Source: Azospirillum oryzae (GTDB lineage: Bacteria; Pseudomonadota; Alphaproteobacteria; Azospirillales; Azospirillaceae). From it: a DNA stretch of 64,000 nucleotides. A model generated the notes under the pieces. The model was not told the DNA's origin and did no database searches. It was given only the letters and a program-made list of their open reading frames with translations. Positions 19,311-29,012 of the stretch are shown here, in pieces. How positions within the stretch are numbered: the first letter of the stretch is position 1; each line of letters begins with the position of its first letter. Made by a program: the position numbers and the translations under genes. The stretch is taken from assembly GCF_900177515.1 (NCBI RefSeq), contig NZ_FXAK01000007.1, forward strand, positions 2,526,501 to 2,590,500. Direction: 5' to 3'.

Positions 19311-21491
19311 ATGCAAATAAAGTCCATCCAGTCCAAGATAGCCATGCTGTCCGGGCTCTGTCTGGCGGGCACCGTTGCGGTGCTCGTCGGCTTCGCCGTC
19401 CTGTCGACGCGCTCCAGCAACGAGTTCGTGACCGACAACGTCGAACGGATCATCGAGAGCAAGACGACGGAATCCCTGCAGAACCTCGCGGCCACCCAGG
19501 CCGGCCTGCTGCGGTCGGAGTTCGATACCGCGCTGAACGCCGCGCGGACGATGGCAAGCAGCTTCGCCAGCCTCGCCGACGATGGGTTGCCCGGCCACGT
19601 CCCGCCGGAAAAACGGCGCGAGGCCTTCAACGGCGTCCTGCTGTCGGTCCTGAAAAACAACCCGCTGTTCAACGGCACCTATTCGGCCTGGGAACCGGAC
19701 GCGCTCGACGGCCGGGACGAGGAGTTCCGCAACCGCCGCGAAACCGGCACCGACGCCACCGGCCGCTTCATCCCCTACTGGAACCGCGACCAGAACGGCC
19801 ACGTCGCCATGCAGCCGCTGGTCGAATATGACAGCCGCGACCGTCACCCCAACGGCGTGATGAAAGGCGGCTGGTACATCGGCCCGCAGGAGAATGGGCG
19901 CGAAAGCGTGCTCGATCCCCTGCCCTATGTCGTGCAGGGCAAGCAGGTGTTCCTGGCCACCCTGTCGGTTCCGGTCGTCATCGGCGGCAAGTTCCGCGGC
20001 GTGGCCGGCGCCGACTTCAACCTCGATTTCGTGCAGCAACTGTCGACCAAGGTCAGCGCCGCCGTCTTCAACGGCCGCAGCCAAGTGGTCATCATCAGCA
20101 ACATGGGCCTGATCGTCGCCCACAGCGCGCGGCCCGACCTGATCGGCCAGCCGATCTCCACCTTCGACAGCTCGTGGCAGGCCGATCTGACGAGCGTCCA
20201 GGCCGGCAAGCCGCATGTCGACATTGAAGCCTCCACCAACATGCTGCGCAGCTTCGCGCCCATCACGCTCGGCAACACCGGGAAGCCGTGGGCCGTGCTG
20301 GTCCAGGTGCCGAAGGACATCGTGCTGGCCGACGGCATGGCCCTGGCCTCGGAACTGGGCGGGCGTGCCAACTCCAGCGTCCTGTGGCAGGTCACCGTCG
20401 GCGCCCTGGTCGCCCTTGGCGCGGTCGCGGTGATGTGGGTGGTCGCCGGCGGCGTCGCCCGGCCGATCCGCGCCAGCGTCTCCTTCGCCGAAGGTATCGC
20501 CGCCGGCCGCTTCGACCAGACGCTGGACATCCGGCAGGTCGACGAGGTTGGCGCGCTCGCCGACGCCCTGCGCAAGATGCTGGCCGACCTGAAGCGGATG
20601 ATCGACCAGCGGGCCGAGGATCAGGCCAAGGCCGACGCCGAACGCCGCAAGGCCATGCTGCAGCTGGCCGACACTCTGGAAGCCCAGGTGATGAATGTGG
20701 TGGACGGCGTCGACCGCGCCGCCCAGTCGATGACCGGCACCGCCCAGGCCATGACCGCCACCGCGACCCAGACCAGCCAGCAGGCGGGCGTCGTCGCCAA
20801 TGCCTCCCAGGATGCCAGCAGCAACGTGCAGACCGTCGCCAGCGCCACCGAGGAGCTGTCGGCGTCGATCCAGGAGATCGGCGAGCGCGTCAACCGCTCC
20901 GCCCAGATCGCCCGCGAGGCGGTGGGGGCGGCCCAGCAGGCCAACGGACAGGTGCTCAGCCTGACCGAAGCGGCGGAGAAGATCGGCACGGTGGTGCAGC
21001 TGATCCAGGACATCGCCAGCCAGACCAACCTTCTGGCCCTCAACGCCACCATCGAGGCCGCCCGCGCCGGAGAGGCCGGCAAGGGCTTCGCCGTGGTGGC
21101 TCAGGAGGTGAAGAGCCTGGCCAGCCAGACCGCCCGCGCGACGGAGGAGATCGCCGGCCACGTCACCGGCATGCAGCGCGTCACCGACGAGACGGCAAGC
21201 GCGATCAAGGGGATCGGCGGCATCATCGCCCAGATCGACGAGATCTCCACCGCCATCGCCGCCGCGGTGGAGGAACAGGGCTCCGCCACCGCCGAGATCG
21301 CCCGCAACGTCCAGCAGGCCGCCAGCGGCACCCAGGAGGTGACGAAGACCATCGCCGACGTCCGCAGCGCCGCCGTCGAAGCCGGCCGTTCCGCCGAGAC
21401 CGTCCTGTCGGTGTCCGGCCAACTCGCCGGCGACGCTGGCCGCCTGCGCAACGCGGTGAACGGCTTCCTGTCGACCATCCGCGCAGCCTGA
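19311..21491 (+). CDS. Methyl-accepting chemotaxis protein with Cache sensor
   Basis: 726 residues, complete. Transmembrane segment near residues 11-31, large periplasmic double-Cache-like region (YSAWEPDALDG, PYWNRDQNGHVAMQPL, GADFNLDFVQQL), second membrane segment (VGALVALGAVAVMWVVAGGV), HAMP, then a long coiled-coil signalling domain with the hairpin tip EKIGTVVQLIQDIASQTNLL and NATIEAARAGEAGKGFAVVA. Senses a small molecule outside the membrane and controls CheA. Ligand not predictable. Confidence 0.93.
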   Translation: MQIKSIQSKIAMLSGLCLAGTVAVLVGFAVLSTRSSNEFVTDNVERIIESKTTESLQNLAATQAGLLRSEFDTALNAARTMASSFASLADDGLPGHVPPEKRREAFNGVLLSVLKNNPLFNGTYSAWEPDALDGRDEEFRNRRETGTDATGRFIPYWNRDQNGHVAMQPLVEYDSRDRHPNGVMKGGWYIGPQENGRESVLDPLPYVVQGKQVFLATLSVPVVIGGKFRGVAGADFNLDFVQQLSTKVSAAVFNGRSQVVIISNMGLIVAHSARPDLIGQPISTFDSSWQADLTSVQAGKPHVDIEASTNMLRSFAPITLGNTGKPWAVLVQVPKDIVLADGMALASELGGRANSSVLWQVTVGALVALGAVAVMWVVAGGVARPIRASVSFAEGIAAGRFDQTLDIRQVDEVGALADALRKMLADLKRMIDQRAEDQAKADAERRKAMLQLADTLEAQVMNVVDGVDRAAQSMTGTAQAMTATATQTSQQAGVVANASQDASSNVQTVASATEELSASIQEIGERVNRSAQIAREAVGAAQQANGQVLSLTEAAEKIGTVVQLIQDIASQTNLLALNATIEAARAGEAGKGFAVVAQEVKSLASQTARATEEIAGHVTGMQRVTDETASAIKGIGGIIAQIDEISTAIAAAVEEQGSATAEIARNVQQAASGTQEVTKTIADVRSAAVEAGRSAETVLSVSGQLAGDAGRLRNAVNGFLSTIRAA

Positions 21492-21510
21492 CCGCCCAAG
21501 GAACCGCAGA

Positions 21511-21542
21511 AGGGCTCCCCTGCCAGCCAGCGGGGGAGCCCT
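21511..21542 (+). terminator. Hairpin after the chemoreceptor gene
   Basis: AGGGCTCCCC (21511-21520) pairs with GGGGAGCCCT (21533-21542); little T-tract. Confidence 0.6.
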
Positions 21543-21620
21543 TGGCCGTCTGCGGCTTCCGGCGATGTTGACGCTCCTCCCCCGTCTCCCCACACTGGAG
21601 GCGGGAGACCGGAGGCGGAA

Positions 21621-22028
21621 ATGTCGGATGTGACGCTGTCGGAGCGGGCGAGGCGGGCCATTGACTTCGTGCTGGGCACCATCAACGCACCCCGACCGGT
21701 CACCATGGACGAGGCGACGCTGCTCGACTGCCTCGACGCCGACCGTCCCGCCCCCCGCTGGCGCCCGCACATCGAAGCCCTGTTCGACGAGGTGTCCATC
21801 GAGGCGCTGCACGATCTGGTGCTGGCCGGGGTGGTGGATTTCGACCAACTGGACCGCGCGGCGCGCATTTGGGGCATGACCGATGGACGAAACCACCCTT
21901 GGATCGAAGAAATGGCCGCTCTCACACTGGCCTGCATTGCTCGCGGACGCCCTCCGTCTGCTACGGTCGCTCCCGGACAGACCGCGCTGGAGCTTCGGCG
22001 GCGGCACGGCGCTCGCCGCACAATATGA
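21621..22028 (+). CDS. Hypothetical protein, possible partner of the AbiEii-like toxin
   Basis: 135 residues, acidic helical (MSDVTLSERARRAIDFVLG, LLDCLDADRPAPRW, FDQLDRAARIWGM). No family recognised. Its last 49 codons overlap, in another frame, the start of the nucleotidyltransferase gene, suggesting tight coupling. Placed upstream as antitoxins often are, but I see no HTH typical of AbiEi, so an antitoxin role is a guess. Confidence 0.5.
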   Translation: MSDVTLSERARRAIDFVLGTINAPRPVTMDEATLLDCLDADRPAPRWRPHIEALFDEVSIEALHDLVLAGVVDFDQLDRAARIWGMTDGRNHPWIEEMAALTLACIARGRPPSATVAPGQTALELRRRHGARRTI

Positions 22029-22566
22029 CCACCGCGTCAGCTACGACATCGACATCTTCGTATCGGACTCGGATGTGCTGCGTGACCTGACCCCGGCACG
22101 CAATGCGGCCACCCGCGCGCTGCTGGCGGGACGTGGATTCGAATATCCGGGCAACTACCTCAAACTCAATCTGGATGGCGGCGAAATCGATTTTATCGTC
22201 GCCGGGCGCCGTACAGAGAATCCAACACGGCCCTGGATTTTTGATGGCGAAGAAATCCTGATTGAGACGCCGTGGGAAATTGCGATCAAAAAGATCTTTT
22301 ATCGACCGTCTTCTTTCAAGGTCCGCGATGTCTTCGATCTTGCGGCGGTACTCGACCGCGATCCTGCGGACTTGGCAGCCTCCCTGCCGGAGGTGGAGGA
22401 CCGCATGGACAAGGTCATCGACCGGGTCGAGCGGCTGCTTCCGGACTATGCCATGGCGGCGGCGGCCGACATCAATTCGACAGCCGGAGGGCAGCGCTAC
22501 ATGGCACGCGATGCGGCAGAGCGGGCACTGTCCTTCCTCAAATCACATCGTCCCCAACGCTCCTGA
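21883..22566 (+). CDS. AbiEii/AbiGii-like nucleotidyltransferase
   Basis: 227 residues. The nucleotidyltransferase signature FGGGTALAAQ...YDIDIFV (GG then D-x-D, near residues 39-58) and the later ETPWEIAIKKIFYR are characteristic of the AbiEii family, toxins that act by adding nucleotides to RNA targets such as tRNA. Length somewhat below classical AbiEii (about 300). The N-terminal helix upstream of the GG motif is required by the fold, so the 146-bp overlap with the previous gene seems real. Confidence 0.72.
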   Translation: MDETTLGSKKWPLSHWPALLADALRLLRSLPDRPRWSFGGGTALAAQYDHRVSYDIDIFVSDSDVLRDLTPARNAATRALLAGRGFEYPGNYLKLNLDGGEIDFIVAGRRTENPTRPWIFDGEEILIETPWEIAIKKIFYRPSSFKVRDVFDLAAVLDRDPADLAASLPEVEDRMDKVIDRVERLLPDYAMAAAADINSTAGGQRYMARDAAERALSFLKSHRPQRS

Positions 22567-22570
22567 AATG

Positions 22571-22607
22571 AAAACGCCCCCTCCCGCTTATGCGGGAGAG
22601 GGCGCTT
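22571..22607 (-). terminator. Terminator of lpd, repeat-derived
   Basis: CGCCCCCTCCCGC and GCGGGAGAGGGCG form a stem over TTAT; the minus strand ends in TTTT after it. Same arm sequence as the dispersed repeats. Confidence 0.65.
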
Positions 22608-22636
22608 GGCACCGGTGGTCCTGACGAAAAGCCCGA

Positions 22637-24034
22637 TCAGATGTGCAGCGGACGCCCGTCCACCGCCAGGGCCGCTTCCTTGACCGCTTCCGACAGAGTC
22701 GGATGGGCGTGGCAGGTGCGGGCGACGTCTTCGGCGGACGCGCTGAACTCCATGGCCAGCACCAGCTCGCCGATCATTTCCGACACGTTCGGGCCGATCA
22801 TGTGGACGCCCAGCACCTGATCGGTGGAGGCATCCGACAGGATCTTCACGAAGCCGTCGGTGTTGCCGCCGGCACGGGCGCGGCCGTTGGCGGTGAACGG
22901 GAACTTGCCGGCCTTGTAGGCGACGCCCGCGGCCTTCAGCTGCTCCTCGGTCTTGCCGACGGCGGCGACTTCCGGCCAGGTGTAGACGACGCCGGGAACC
23001 AGGTCGTGGTTGACGTGGCTCTTCTGGCCGGCCAGCTGCTCGGCCAGGGCGACGCCCTCTTCCTCGGCCTTGTGGGCCAGCATCGGGCCTTCGACCACGT
23101 CGCCGATGGCGTAGATGCCGGGCACGTTGGTCTGGAAATGGCCGTCGATCTTGACCCGGCCGCGCTCCAGCTCGACGCCGACCGCTTCCAGCCCCAGCCC
23201 TTCGGTGTAGGGGCGGCGGCCGATGGCGACCAGCACGGTGTCGGCCTCGATGGTCTGCGCCTCGCCGCCGGCGGCGGGCTCGACCGTCAGGGTCACGCCG
23301 GTCTCGGTCACCGACGCCCCGGTCACCTTGGTGCTCAGCTTGAAGTCCATGCCCTGCTTGGCGAAGATGCGCTGGGCCTGCTTCGACAGCTCGTTGTCCA
23401 TGGTCGGCAGCACGCGGTCGAGATACTCGACCACCGTCACCTTGGCGCCCAGCCGGCCCCAGACGGAGCCCAGTTCCAGGCCGATGACGCCGCCGCCGAT
23501 GACGACCAGATGCTTCGGCACTTCCGGCAGCGACAGGGCACCGGTGGAGGACACCACGCGCTTCTCGTCGATGGCGATGCCCGGCAGCGGGGTCACGTCG
23601 GAGCCGGTGGCGATGACGATCGCCTTCGACGCGGTGACGGTGCCGACGCCCTCGACCTCGACGGTGTTGGCGGCGGTGATCTTGCCGGCGCCCTTCAGCC
23701 AGGTGACCTTGTTCTTCTTGAACAGGAACTCGATGCCGCCGACGTTGTCCTTAACGACCTTGTCCTTGTGGGCCAGCATGCCCGGCAGGTCCAGCTCGAC
23801 GCCGCCGACCTTGATGCCGAACTTGGCGAGGCCGTGGGCCGCTTCCTCGAACTTCTCCGAGGCGGCCAGCAGAGCCTTGGACGGGATGCAGCCGACATTC
23901 AGGCAGGTGCCGCCGAGCGTCCCCCGCTTTTCCACGCAGGCGACCTTGAAGCCGAGCTGCGCCGCACGGATCGCGCAGACATACCCGCCGGGACCGCCGC
24001 CGACGACGACGACGTCAAAAGTGCTTTCAGCCAT
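22637..24034 (-). CDS. lpd: Dihydrolipoyl dehydrogenase
   Basis: 465 residues from MAESTFDVVVVGGGPGGY. E3 component of 2-oxoacid dehydrogenase complexes: reoxidises dihydrolipoamide with FAD and NAD. Redox disulfide GGTCLNVGCIPSK, NAD-binding VVIGGGVIGLELGS, and C-terminal HAHPTLSEAVKEA with the catalytic His-Glu pair. The other complex subunits are not next to it in this window. 290 bp upstream hold no gene. Confidence 0.95.
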   Translation of the reverse strand: MAESTFDVVVVGGGPGGYVCAIRAAQLGFKVACVEKRGTLGGTCLNVGCIPSKALLAASEKFEEAAHGLAKFGIKVGGVELDLPGMLAHKDKVVKDNVGGIEFLFKKNKVTWLKGAGKITAANTVEVEGVGTVTASKAIVIATGSDVTPLPGIAIDEKRVVSSTGALSLPEVPKHLVVIGGGVIGLELGSVWGRLGAKVTVVEYLDRVLPTMDNELSKQAQRIFAKQGMDFKLSTKVTGASVTETGVTLTVEPAAGGEAQTIEADTVLVAIGRRPYTEGLGLEAVGVELERGRVKIDGHFQTNVPGIYAIGDVVEGPMLAHKAEEEGVALAEQLAGQKSHVNHDLVPGVVYTWPEVAAVGKTEEQLKAAGVAYKAGKFPFTANGRARAGGNTDGFVKILSDASTDQVLGVHMIGPNVSEMIGELVLAMEFSASAEDVARTCHAHPTLSEAVKEAALAVDGRPLHI

Positions 24035-24323
24035 GAGAGGCTTTCCTTTCGCCATTCTTGCTCGTTGCCAAAAGCCGTCCCATCCAGCGGGGAGGGCCGC
24101 GAGATATTCCGCGGGGCGATTTATGCCCGCGCTCACGCCCCGTGGCAACGGGACACTTCGTCTCTGGATGCAGGGTTGCGGCCGGAATCAGATATCGGAA
24201 TGTCTCTGCCGATGCGAAGGGCACCACCTTTGCGCAAGCCCCCTCCCCTTTCGAATCCGGAAACCTTTACGGCCCCGCTTGCGTTCCAATCGACATCACA
24301 CAGCCACCGCAACGGAGACCACC

Positions 24324-24482
24324 ATGACCACCGTCAAGAAGTTCGCCCTGCTTGCCGTCCTGGGCACGCTGCTGGGCACCACGCTGGCCGCCTGCAACAC
24401 AATGGAGGGCGCCGGCCAGGACGTGCAGGCCGGTGGCCGCGCCATCGAACGCGGTGCCGACAACGTCCAGAAGAAGATGTAA
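24324..24482 (+). CDS. Entericidin-like small lipoprotein
   Basis: 52 residues: positively charged start, hydrophobic stretch, and lipobox LAAC (Cys at 24), then the short family tail with NTMEGAGQDVQAGG. Small cell-envelope lipoproteins of the entericidin A/B type; role in stress lysis known only in enterobacteria. Confidence 0.85.
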   Translation: MTTVKKFALLAVLGTLLGTTLAACNTMEGAGQDVQAGGRAIERGADNVQKKM

Positions 24483-24555
24483 GTCCGCAGTCAGCGCGGC
24501 CCTGGAAATCCATCCTTCCGGGGCCCCCAACAAAACAATCACCAACACAACAGCA

Positions 24556-24604
24556 ATGGGGCCCGATGCGGTTCGGATCGACCGCGTCAGGCCCCATGGC
24601 TTTG
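24556..24604. terminator. Terminator between entericidin and DUF6481 genes
   Basis: ATGGGGCC (24556-24563) pairs with GGCCCCAT (24590-24597), with an inner GC-rich part, followed by TTTGTTT on the plus strand. Confidence 0.65.
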
Positions 24605-24642
24605 TTTGGTCAGGCGACCGGAGCCGGCATCAGCGATGCGGG

Positions 24643-25011
24643 TCAGCGGCTCCTGGCCTTGCGCGCCGCATAGCGGGCGTCGCGGGCGGCTTTCGCCTCG
24701 GCTGCCGTCGCAACCTGGCGCTTGGCCTGTTCGGCGATCTCCTGGGCGGCCAGCGCCTCGCAGGCGGCCCGCTCGGCCTGTTCGGCCTGCAACGCTTCCT
24801 GTTCGGCCGCCTTGCGGGCTTCGCGCGCCGCATTGCGTTCGGTCTCGCGGGCCTCACGGGCGACGCGGACGGCCCGTCGCGCCTCTTCGCGCTCCACGAA
24901 GACCGGATCGTTCACACCGGGCTGCGCCTTGAACTTGTCCAACAGTGCCTTCTTCGCGCCGGCGGCCGCGCTCAGACGCTCCGAAAGCCCTGCATCCTTA
25001 AAACCGTTCAT
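24643..25011 (-). CDS. DUF6481 family protein
   Basis: 122 residues. Starts MNGFKDAGLSERLSAAAGAK, the conserved family opening, then a long highly charged Arg/Glu/Ala helix, probably coiled coil. Function unknown. It lies behind cspA in the same direction but after a strong terminator, so possibly expressed by readthrough. An in-frame ATG two codons upstream (25017) is an alternative start. Confidence 0.75.
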   Translation of the reverse strand: MNGFKDAGLSERLSAAAGAKKALLDKFKAQPGVNDPVFVEREEARRAVRVAREARETERNAAREARKAAEQEALQAEQAERAACEALAAQEIAEQAKRQVATAAEAKAARDARYAARKARSR

Positions 25012-25113
25012 GTCCATCCATTTCGTGAATTTCGCCAAGCCCTCGGGAAGATCATCCTTGGGAAGATCAGGGGGCCGGTCGGGCCGGGCATCGTCAACCG
25101 AGGGGGCGGATAC

Positions 25114-25140
25114 AAAAAAAGGCGGCCGGAGCCGCCCTTT
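25114..25140 (-). terminator. Terminator of cspA
   Basis: GGCGGC/GCCGCC stem with AAAGG flank and seven T residues on the minus strand. Confidence 0.9.
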
Positions 25141-25159
25141 CTCTTCGAACCTGCCGCGC

Positions 25160-25369
25160 TCAGAGAGCGCGGAGGTTCTCGGCTGCAACCTTGCCGCGGC
25201 GCGGATCGCGGATCGCGTCGAAGGACAGCTTCTGGCCCTCGCCGAGATTGTTGATCCCGGCGCGCTCGACGGCGGAGATGTGGACGAACACGTCGGCCGT
25301 GCCGTCTTCCGGCTGGATGAAGCCGAAGCCCTTGGTGGAGTTGAAAAACTTGACGGTTCCGATAGCCAT
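25160..25369 (-). CDS. cspA: Cold-shock domain protein
   Basis: 69 residues. Single-stranded nucleic-acid chaperone: RNP1 KGFGFIQ and RNP2 VFVHI are intact. A 200-bp untranslated leader region precedes it, as usual for cold-shock genes. Confidence 0.95.
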   Translation of the reverse strand: MAIGTVKFFNSTKGFGFIQPEDGTADVFVHISAVERAGINNLGEGQKLSFDAIRDPRRGKVAAENLRAL

Positions 25370-25580
25370 GGGTCAGTTCCCTTCCTGGCGTTGCGCCGCG
25401 CGAGTTTGCGCAGGCGCATCAATTTCACTGCGGGGAAGAGACCCAGATCCGTGTGACGGATCAGAATAACAAAGCCCAGAGCAACGTCGACCATCCATAG
25501 ATGGGTCCTGCATCGGCAGCTTACAAGCGACAATCGACGCTCGCCGCCAATGCCCGACCGATTGTCTCAGTCCTTTTGCC

Positions 25581-27026
25581 TCAGCCCTTCATGCGCTTGA
25601 TGGTGTTGGTCGTGCTCTGGCCCTGGACCAGTTCGGCCAGCACCACTTTTCCACCATAGCTCTGGACGAAATCCGCCCCCACCACCGTGGCGATGGTGTA
25701 GTCCGCCCCCTTGACCAGCACGTCGGGGCGCAGGGCGTGGATCAGCGTTTCCGGCGTGTCCTCGCCGAATATCACCACCAGATCGACGCAGCCCAACGAC
25801 GCCAGCACGGTGGCGCGCGCCGTCTCGTTCTGCACCGGCCGGCTTTCACCCTTCAGCCGCTTCACCGAGGCGTCGCTGTTCAGCCCGACCACCAGCACAT
25901 CGCAGGCCGCGCGGGCCTGCTTCAGCAGCGAGATGTGGCCGGGGTGCAGCAGGTCGAAACAGCCGTTGGTGAAGCCCACCCGCTTGCCGCGCAGCCGCCA
26001 GCGCTCCGCCCGTTCCGCCGCGGCGTCGCGGGTCAGCACCTTTTCCTCGCCGTGGCGCCATTCCTGCTCGTGCAGGCTGGACAGCAGCTCGGCCGAGCGG
26101 ACCACCGCGGTGCCGACCTTGCCCACCACGATGCCGGCGGCCAGGTTGGCCAGCCGCGCCGAATCGACCAGATCGATCCCCACCGACAGCGCGGCGGTCA
26201 GCGTCGCCACCACCGTGTCGCCGGCGCCCGACACGTCGAACACCTCGCGCGCTTCGGCCGGCAGATGCACGGCGTCCCCGGCCGTCACCACCGACATGCC
26301 CTGTTCGCTGCGGGTGGCGACGACGGCGCCGATGCCGCAGGTGGCGATCAGATGACGCGCGGCGGCGATCACCTCCTCGTCCGTGCGGGCCGGCAGGCCG
26401 GTGGCCTCCATCAGCTCCTTGCGGTTGGGCGTGACGATGTCGGCCCCGCGATAGCGGCGGTAGTCGCGCCCCTTCGGGTCCACCACGACGGTGCGCCCGG
26501 CGTCCCGCGCGGCGGCGATCACCGCCACCACCAGCTCGTCGGTCAGCACACCCTTGCCGTAGTCGGACAGGATGACGCCGCCCACCTCGGGCAGCAGTTC
26601 GCGCACGCGCTCCAGCACGCGGTCGGCGACGGTGATCGGCACCACCGTCTCGATGTCGGTGCGCAGAAGCTGCTGCTGGCCGGCGATGAAGCGGGTCTTG
26701 ACCGTGGTCTGGCGGCCGTCCTCGACCACGATGGCGCCGTCGCTGACGCCCTCGCGCCGCAGCAGGGCCAGCAGGTCGGTGCCGATGCCGTCGCGCCCCA
26801 CCACCGAGACGAAGCGGCAGGCCGCCTCCAGCGCCACCAGATTGGCGGCGACATTACCGGCGCCGCCCAGCTTGGGCACTTCACGGTCCACGCGCAGGAC
26901 GGGGATCGGCGCCTCCGGCGACACCCGGTCCACCGAACCATAGACGAAACGGTCGAGCATCACGTCGCCAAGGCACAGCACGTTGGCGCGCGACAGGGTG
27001 TCGATGTGACGGGCAAGGTCGCTCAT
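25581..27026 (-). CDS. hldE: Bifunctional heptose kinase / adenylyltransferase
   Basis: 481 residues, full length. Makes ADP-heptose for lipopolysaccharide core. N-terminal ribokinase-like kinase (GGAGNVAANLVAL, DVSGAGDTVVATLTAA with catalytic Asp) fused to the nucleotidyltransferase domain (FTNGCFDLLHPGHISLL; ESRPVQNE). Divergent from the sensor kinase gene. Confidence 0.95.
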   Translation of the reverse strand: MSDLARHIDTLSRANVLCLGDVMLDRFVYGSVDRVSPEAPIPVLRVDREVPKLGGAGNVAANLVALEAACRFVSVVGRDGIGTDLLALLRREGVSDGAIVVEDGRQTTVKTRFIAGQQQLLRTDIETVVPITVADRVLERVRELLPEVGGVILSDYGKGVLTDELVVAVIAAARDAGRTVVVDPKGRDYRRYRGADIVTPNRKELMEATGLPARTDEEVIAAARHLIATCGIGAVVATRSEQGMSVVTAGDAVHLPAEAREVFDVSGAGDTVVATLTAALSVGIDLVDSARLANLAAGIVVGKVGTAVVRSAELLSSLHEQEWRHGEEKVLTRDAAAERAERWRLRGKRVGFTNGCFDLLHPGHISLLKQARAACDVLVVGLNSDASVKRLKGESRPVQNETARATVLASLGCVDLVVIFGEDTPETLIHALRPDVLVKGADYTIATVVGADFVQSYGGKVVLAELVQGQSTTNTIKRMKG

Positions 27027-27156
27027 GGCGCCTGTCTTACCAATGCCAAAGCGGTAACGCCAGCGGATCGGGGCCTCCGAACTGGTGACGCTCGTTTGTC
27101 ACCGTCGTACGATGGCGTTCCGGCAACACCCCCCTCCCTCCCCGCTGGTCCTCCCC

Positions 27157-28626
27157 ATGTCCCGTCCCACCGTCGCGACCAGCCTGTCGGCCAAGCTGCT
27201 GCTGCTCACCATCCTGTTCGTGCTGCTGGCGGAGGTGCTGATCTACGCCCCCTCCATCGCCCGCTTCCGCATGAGCTACCTGGAGGAGCGGCTGGCCGCC
27301 GCCCACATCGCGGCCTTGTCGGTGGAGGCCGCCCCCGACCTGATGGTGACCAAGGAGCTTCAGGCAAAGCTGCTGGCCTACACCGGCGCCCACGTCATCG
27401 ACCTGATTCAGCCGGGCGCGCGGGTCTACATGCTGTCCAGCCCGATGCCACCACGGGCCGATGCGGTGTACGACCTGCGCGGCACCGGCATGGGCATGCA
27501 GTTCGTCGATGCCGGCAACGCCCTGTGGCTCGCCCTGGAGGGTGCCTTCGGCCCTCAGCGCGACCGGGTGATCCGGGTGATCGACCGCTCGCCCAACGAC
27601 CCGGCCCAGCGCGTCGAGGTGACGATGGACGAACGGCCGCTGATCGACGCCATGCTGGACTTCTCCCGCCGCATCCTGACGGTGTCGGTCGCCATCTCGC
27701 TGATCGCGGCGATCCTGGTCTATCTCACGCTGCATGCCCTCTTGGTGCGGCCGATGCGCCGGCTGACCGCCGAAGTGGTCGCCTTCCGCCACGACCCCGA
27801 CGGCGCCCCGCCGCTGGTGCCCGGCAGCCGCGCCGACGAGATCGGCGTGGCGGAGCGCGAGCTTGCCGCCATGCAGGGCACGGTGCGCGCGGCGCTGCGC
27901 CAGCGCGAACGGCTCGCCACGCTCGGCACCGCGGTGGCGAAGATCAACCACGACCTGCGCGGCATCCTCTCCACCGCCTCCCTCCTGTCGGAGCGGCTGA
28001 CCGAGAGCGCCGATCCGGAGGTGCGGCGGGTGACGCCGCGGCTGGTCGCCTCGCTCGACCGCGCGGTGGAGCTGTGCAGCCAGACCCTGTCCTTCACCCG
28101 AGACGGCGTGCTGCCGCTCTCCCCCGCGCCCACCGACCTGCACCGGCTGGCCGAGGAGGCGGGGGCCGAGGTGCTCGCCACCGCCCGCCCCGACGGCGGC
28201 CGGGTGGAGGCGGAGTGGATCAACGACGTCCCCGCCGGCACGCTGGTTCAGGTCGATGCCGCCCAGCTCGGCCGCGCCCTGGTCAATCTCGGCCGCAACG
28301 CGGTGCAGGCCGGCGCCGACCGGGTGCGCCTCTCCGCCCAATCAGGACCATCCGGCCGGCTGACCCTGACCATCGCCGACAACGGCCCCGGCCTCGCCCC
28401 GCGGGCGCGGGAAAACCTGTTCCAGCCCTTCGCCGGATCGGCGCGGGCCGGCGGGATCGGCCTCGGCCTCGCCATCGCGCGCGAGGTGCTGCGCGCCCAT
28501 GGCGGCGATCTCCGGCTGGTGGAGAGCGGCTCGGAAGGAACGGCCTTCGCCCTTGACATACCGCAATGCAACGCGGACACCGCTGCGGTAGCTGTTGCAA
28601 CGCACAAGTCGTTTGTGTCGCATTGA
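27157..28626 (+). CDS. Sensor histidine kinase, membrane bound
   Basis: 489 residues from MSRPTVATSLSAKLL. Two membrane segments (about 13-35 and 175-195) flank a periplasmic sensor; then a HAMP-like region and a kinase core with KINHDLRGILS (phospho-His), NLGRNAVQAG (N box), DNGPGLAPRA and GIGLGLAIAREVLRAHGG. No response regulator lies beside it, so it is an orphan kinase. Signal unknown. Confidence 0.88.
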   Translation: MSRPTVATSLSAKLLLLTILFVLLAEVLIYAPSIARFRMSYLEERLAAAHIAALSVEAAPDLMVTKELQAKLLAYTGAHVIDLIQPGARVYMLSSPMPPRADAVYDLRGTGMGMQFVDAGNALWLALEGAFGPQRDRVIRVIDRSPNDPAQRVEVTMDERPLIDAMLDFSRRILTVSVAISLIAAILVYLTLHALLVRPMRRLTAEVVAFRHDPDGAPPLVPGSRADEIGVAERELAAMQGTVRAALRQRERLATLGTAVAKINHDLRGILSTASLLSERLTESADPEVRRVTPRLVASLDRAVELCSQTLSFTRDGVLPLSPAPTDLHRLAEEAGAEVLATARPDGGRVEAEWINDVPAGTLVQVDAAQLGRALVNLGRNAVQAGADRVRLSAQSGPSGRLTLTIADNGPGLAPRARENLFQPFAGSARAGGIGLGLAIAREVLRAHGGDLRLVESGSEGTAFALDIPQCNADTAAVAVATHKSFVSH

Positions 28627-28745
28627 TTCCGCGGGTTCCCTCCCGCAGAATTCCTTCAACAGCGAAGCGTTCGCGGGCAGCCCGGCGGGGCGGGAGGCGG
28701 GCGCTTCCACCCTGACAACGCCTTGTTCTGAAAGGACTCCGGGAC

Positions 28746-28934
28746 GTGAAAGCCTTCTCCTTCTGGATCAACCCCATCCTCGCCGGCATCATGGCCTTCG
28801 TCGGCCTGCTCGCCTCCTCGCGCGCGGCGGACGAAGCCTTCGCGGCCGGCGGTCTGATCGTTTTCCTCGGCTGCGTGCTCTTCATCTTCGCGTCGATCGG
28901 CCGCTATTTCGACCGCATGGGCTCCGCCCACTGA
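28746..28934 (+). CDS. Small two-helix membrane protein
   Basis: 62 residues, GTG start with AAGGA about eight bases upstream. Two hydrophobic segments (about 8-24 and 33-52). Family not recognised; codon use is like neighbouring core genes. Confidence 0.65.
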   Translation: MKAFSFWINPILAGIMAFVGLLASSRAADEAFAAGGLIVFLGCVLFIFASIGRYFDRMGSAH

Positions 28935-29012
28935 CCGTCCGCACAGGCGACCGGTAACGCGATGGCCGGGTGAAAGACCCGGGGGCAGGCGCCCAACACA
29001 AGCGGGTGCCAC

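Noticed and set aside
19275..22007. 910-residue minus-strand frame
   Set aside because: Antisense of the chemoreceptor gene; composition is Gly/His/Leu-rich nonsense without domains.
25737..28556. 939-residue plus-strand frame
   Set aside because: Antisense of hldE followed by an out-of-frame reading of the sensor kinase gene.
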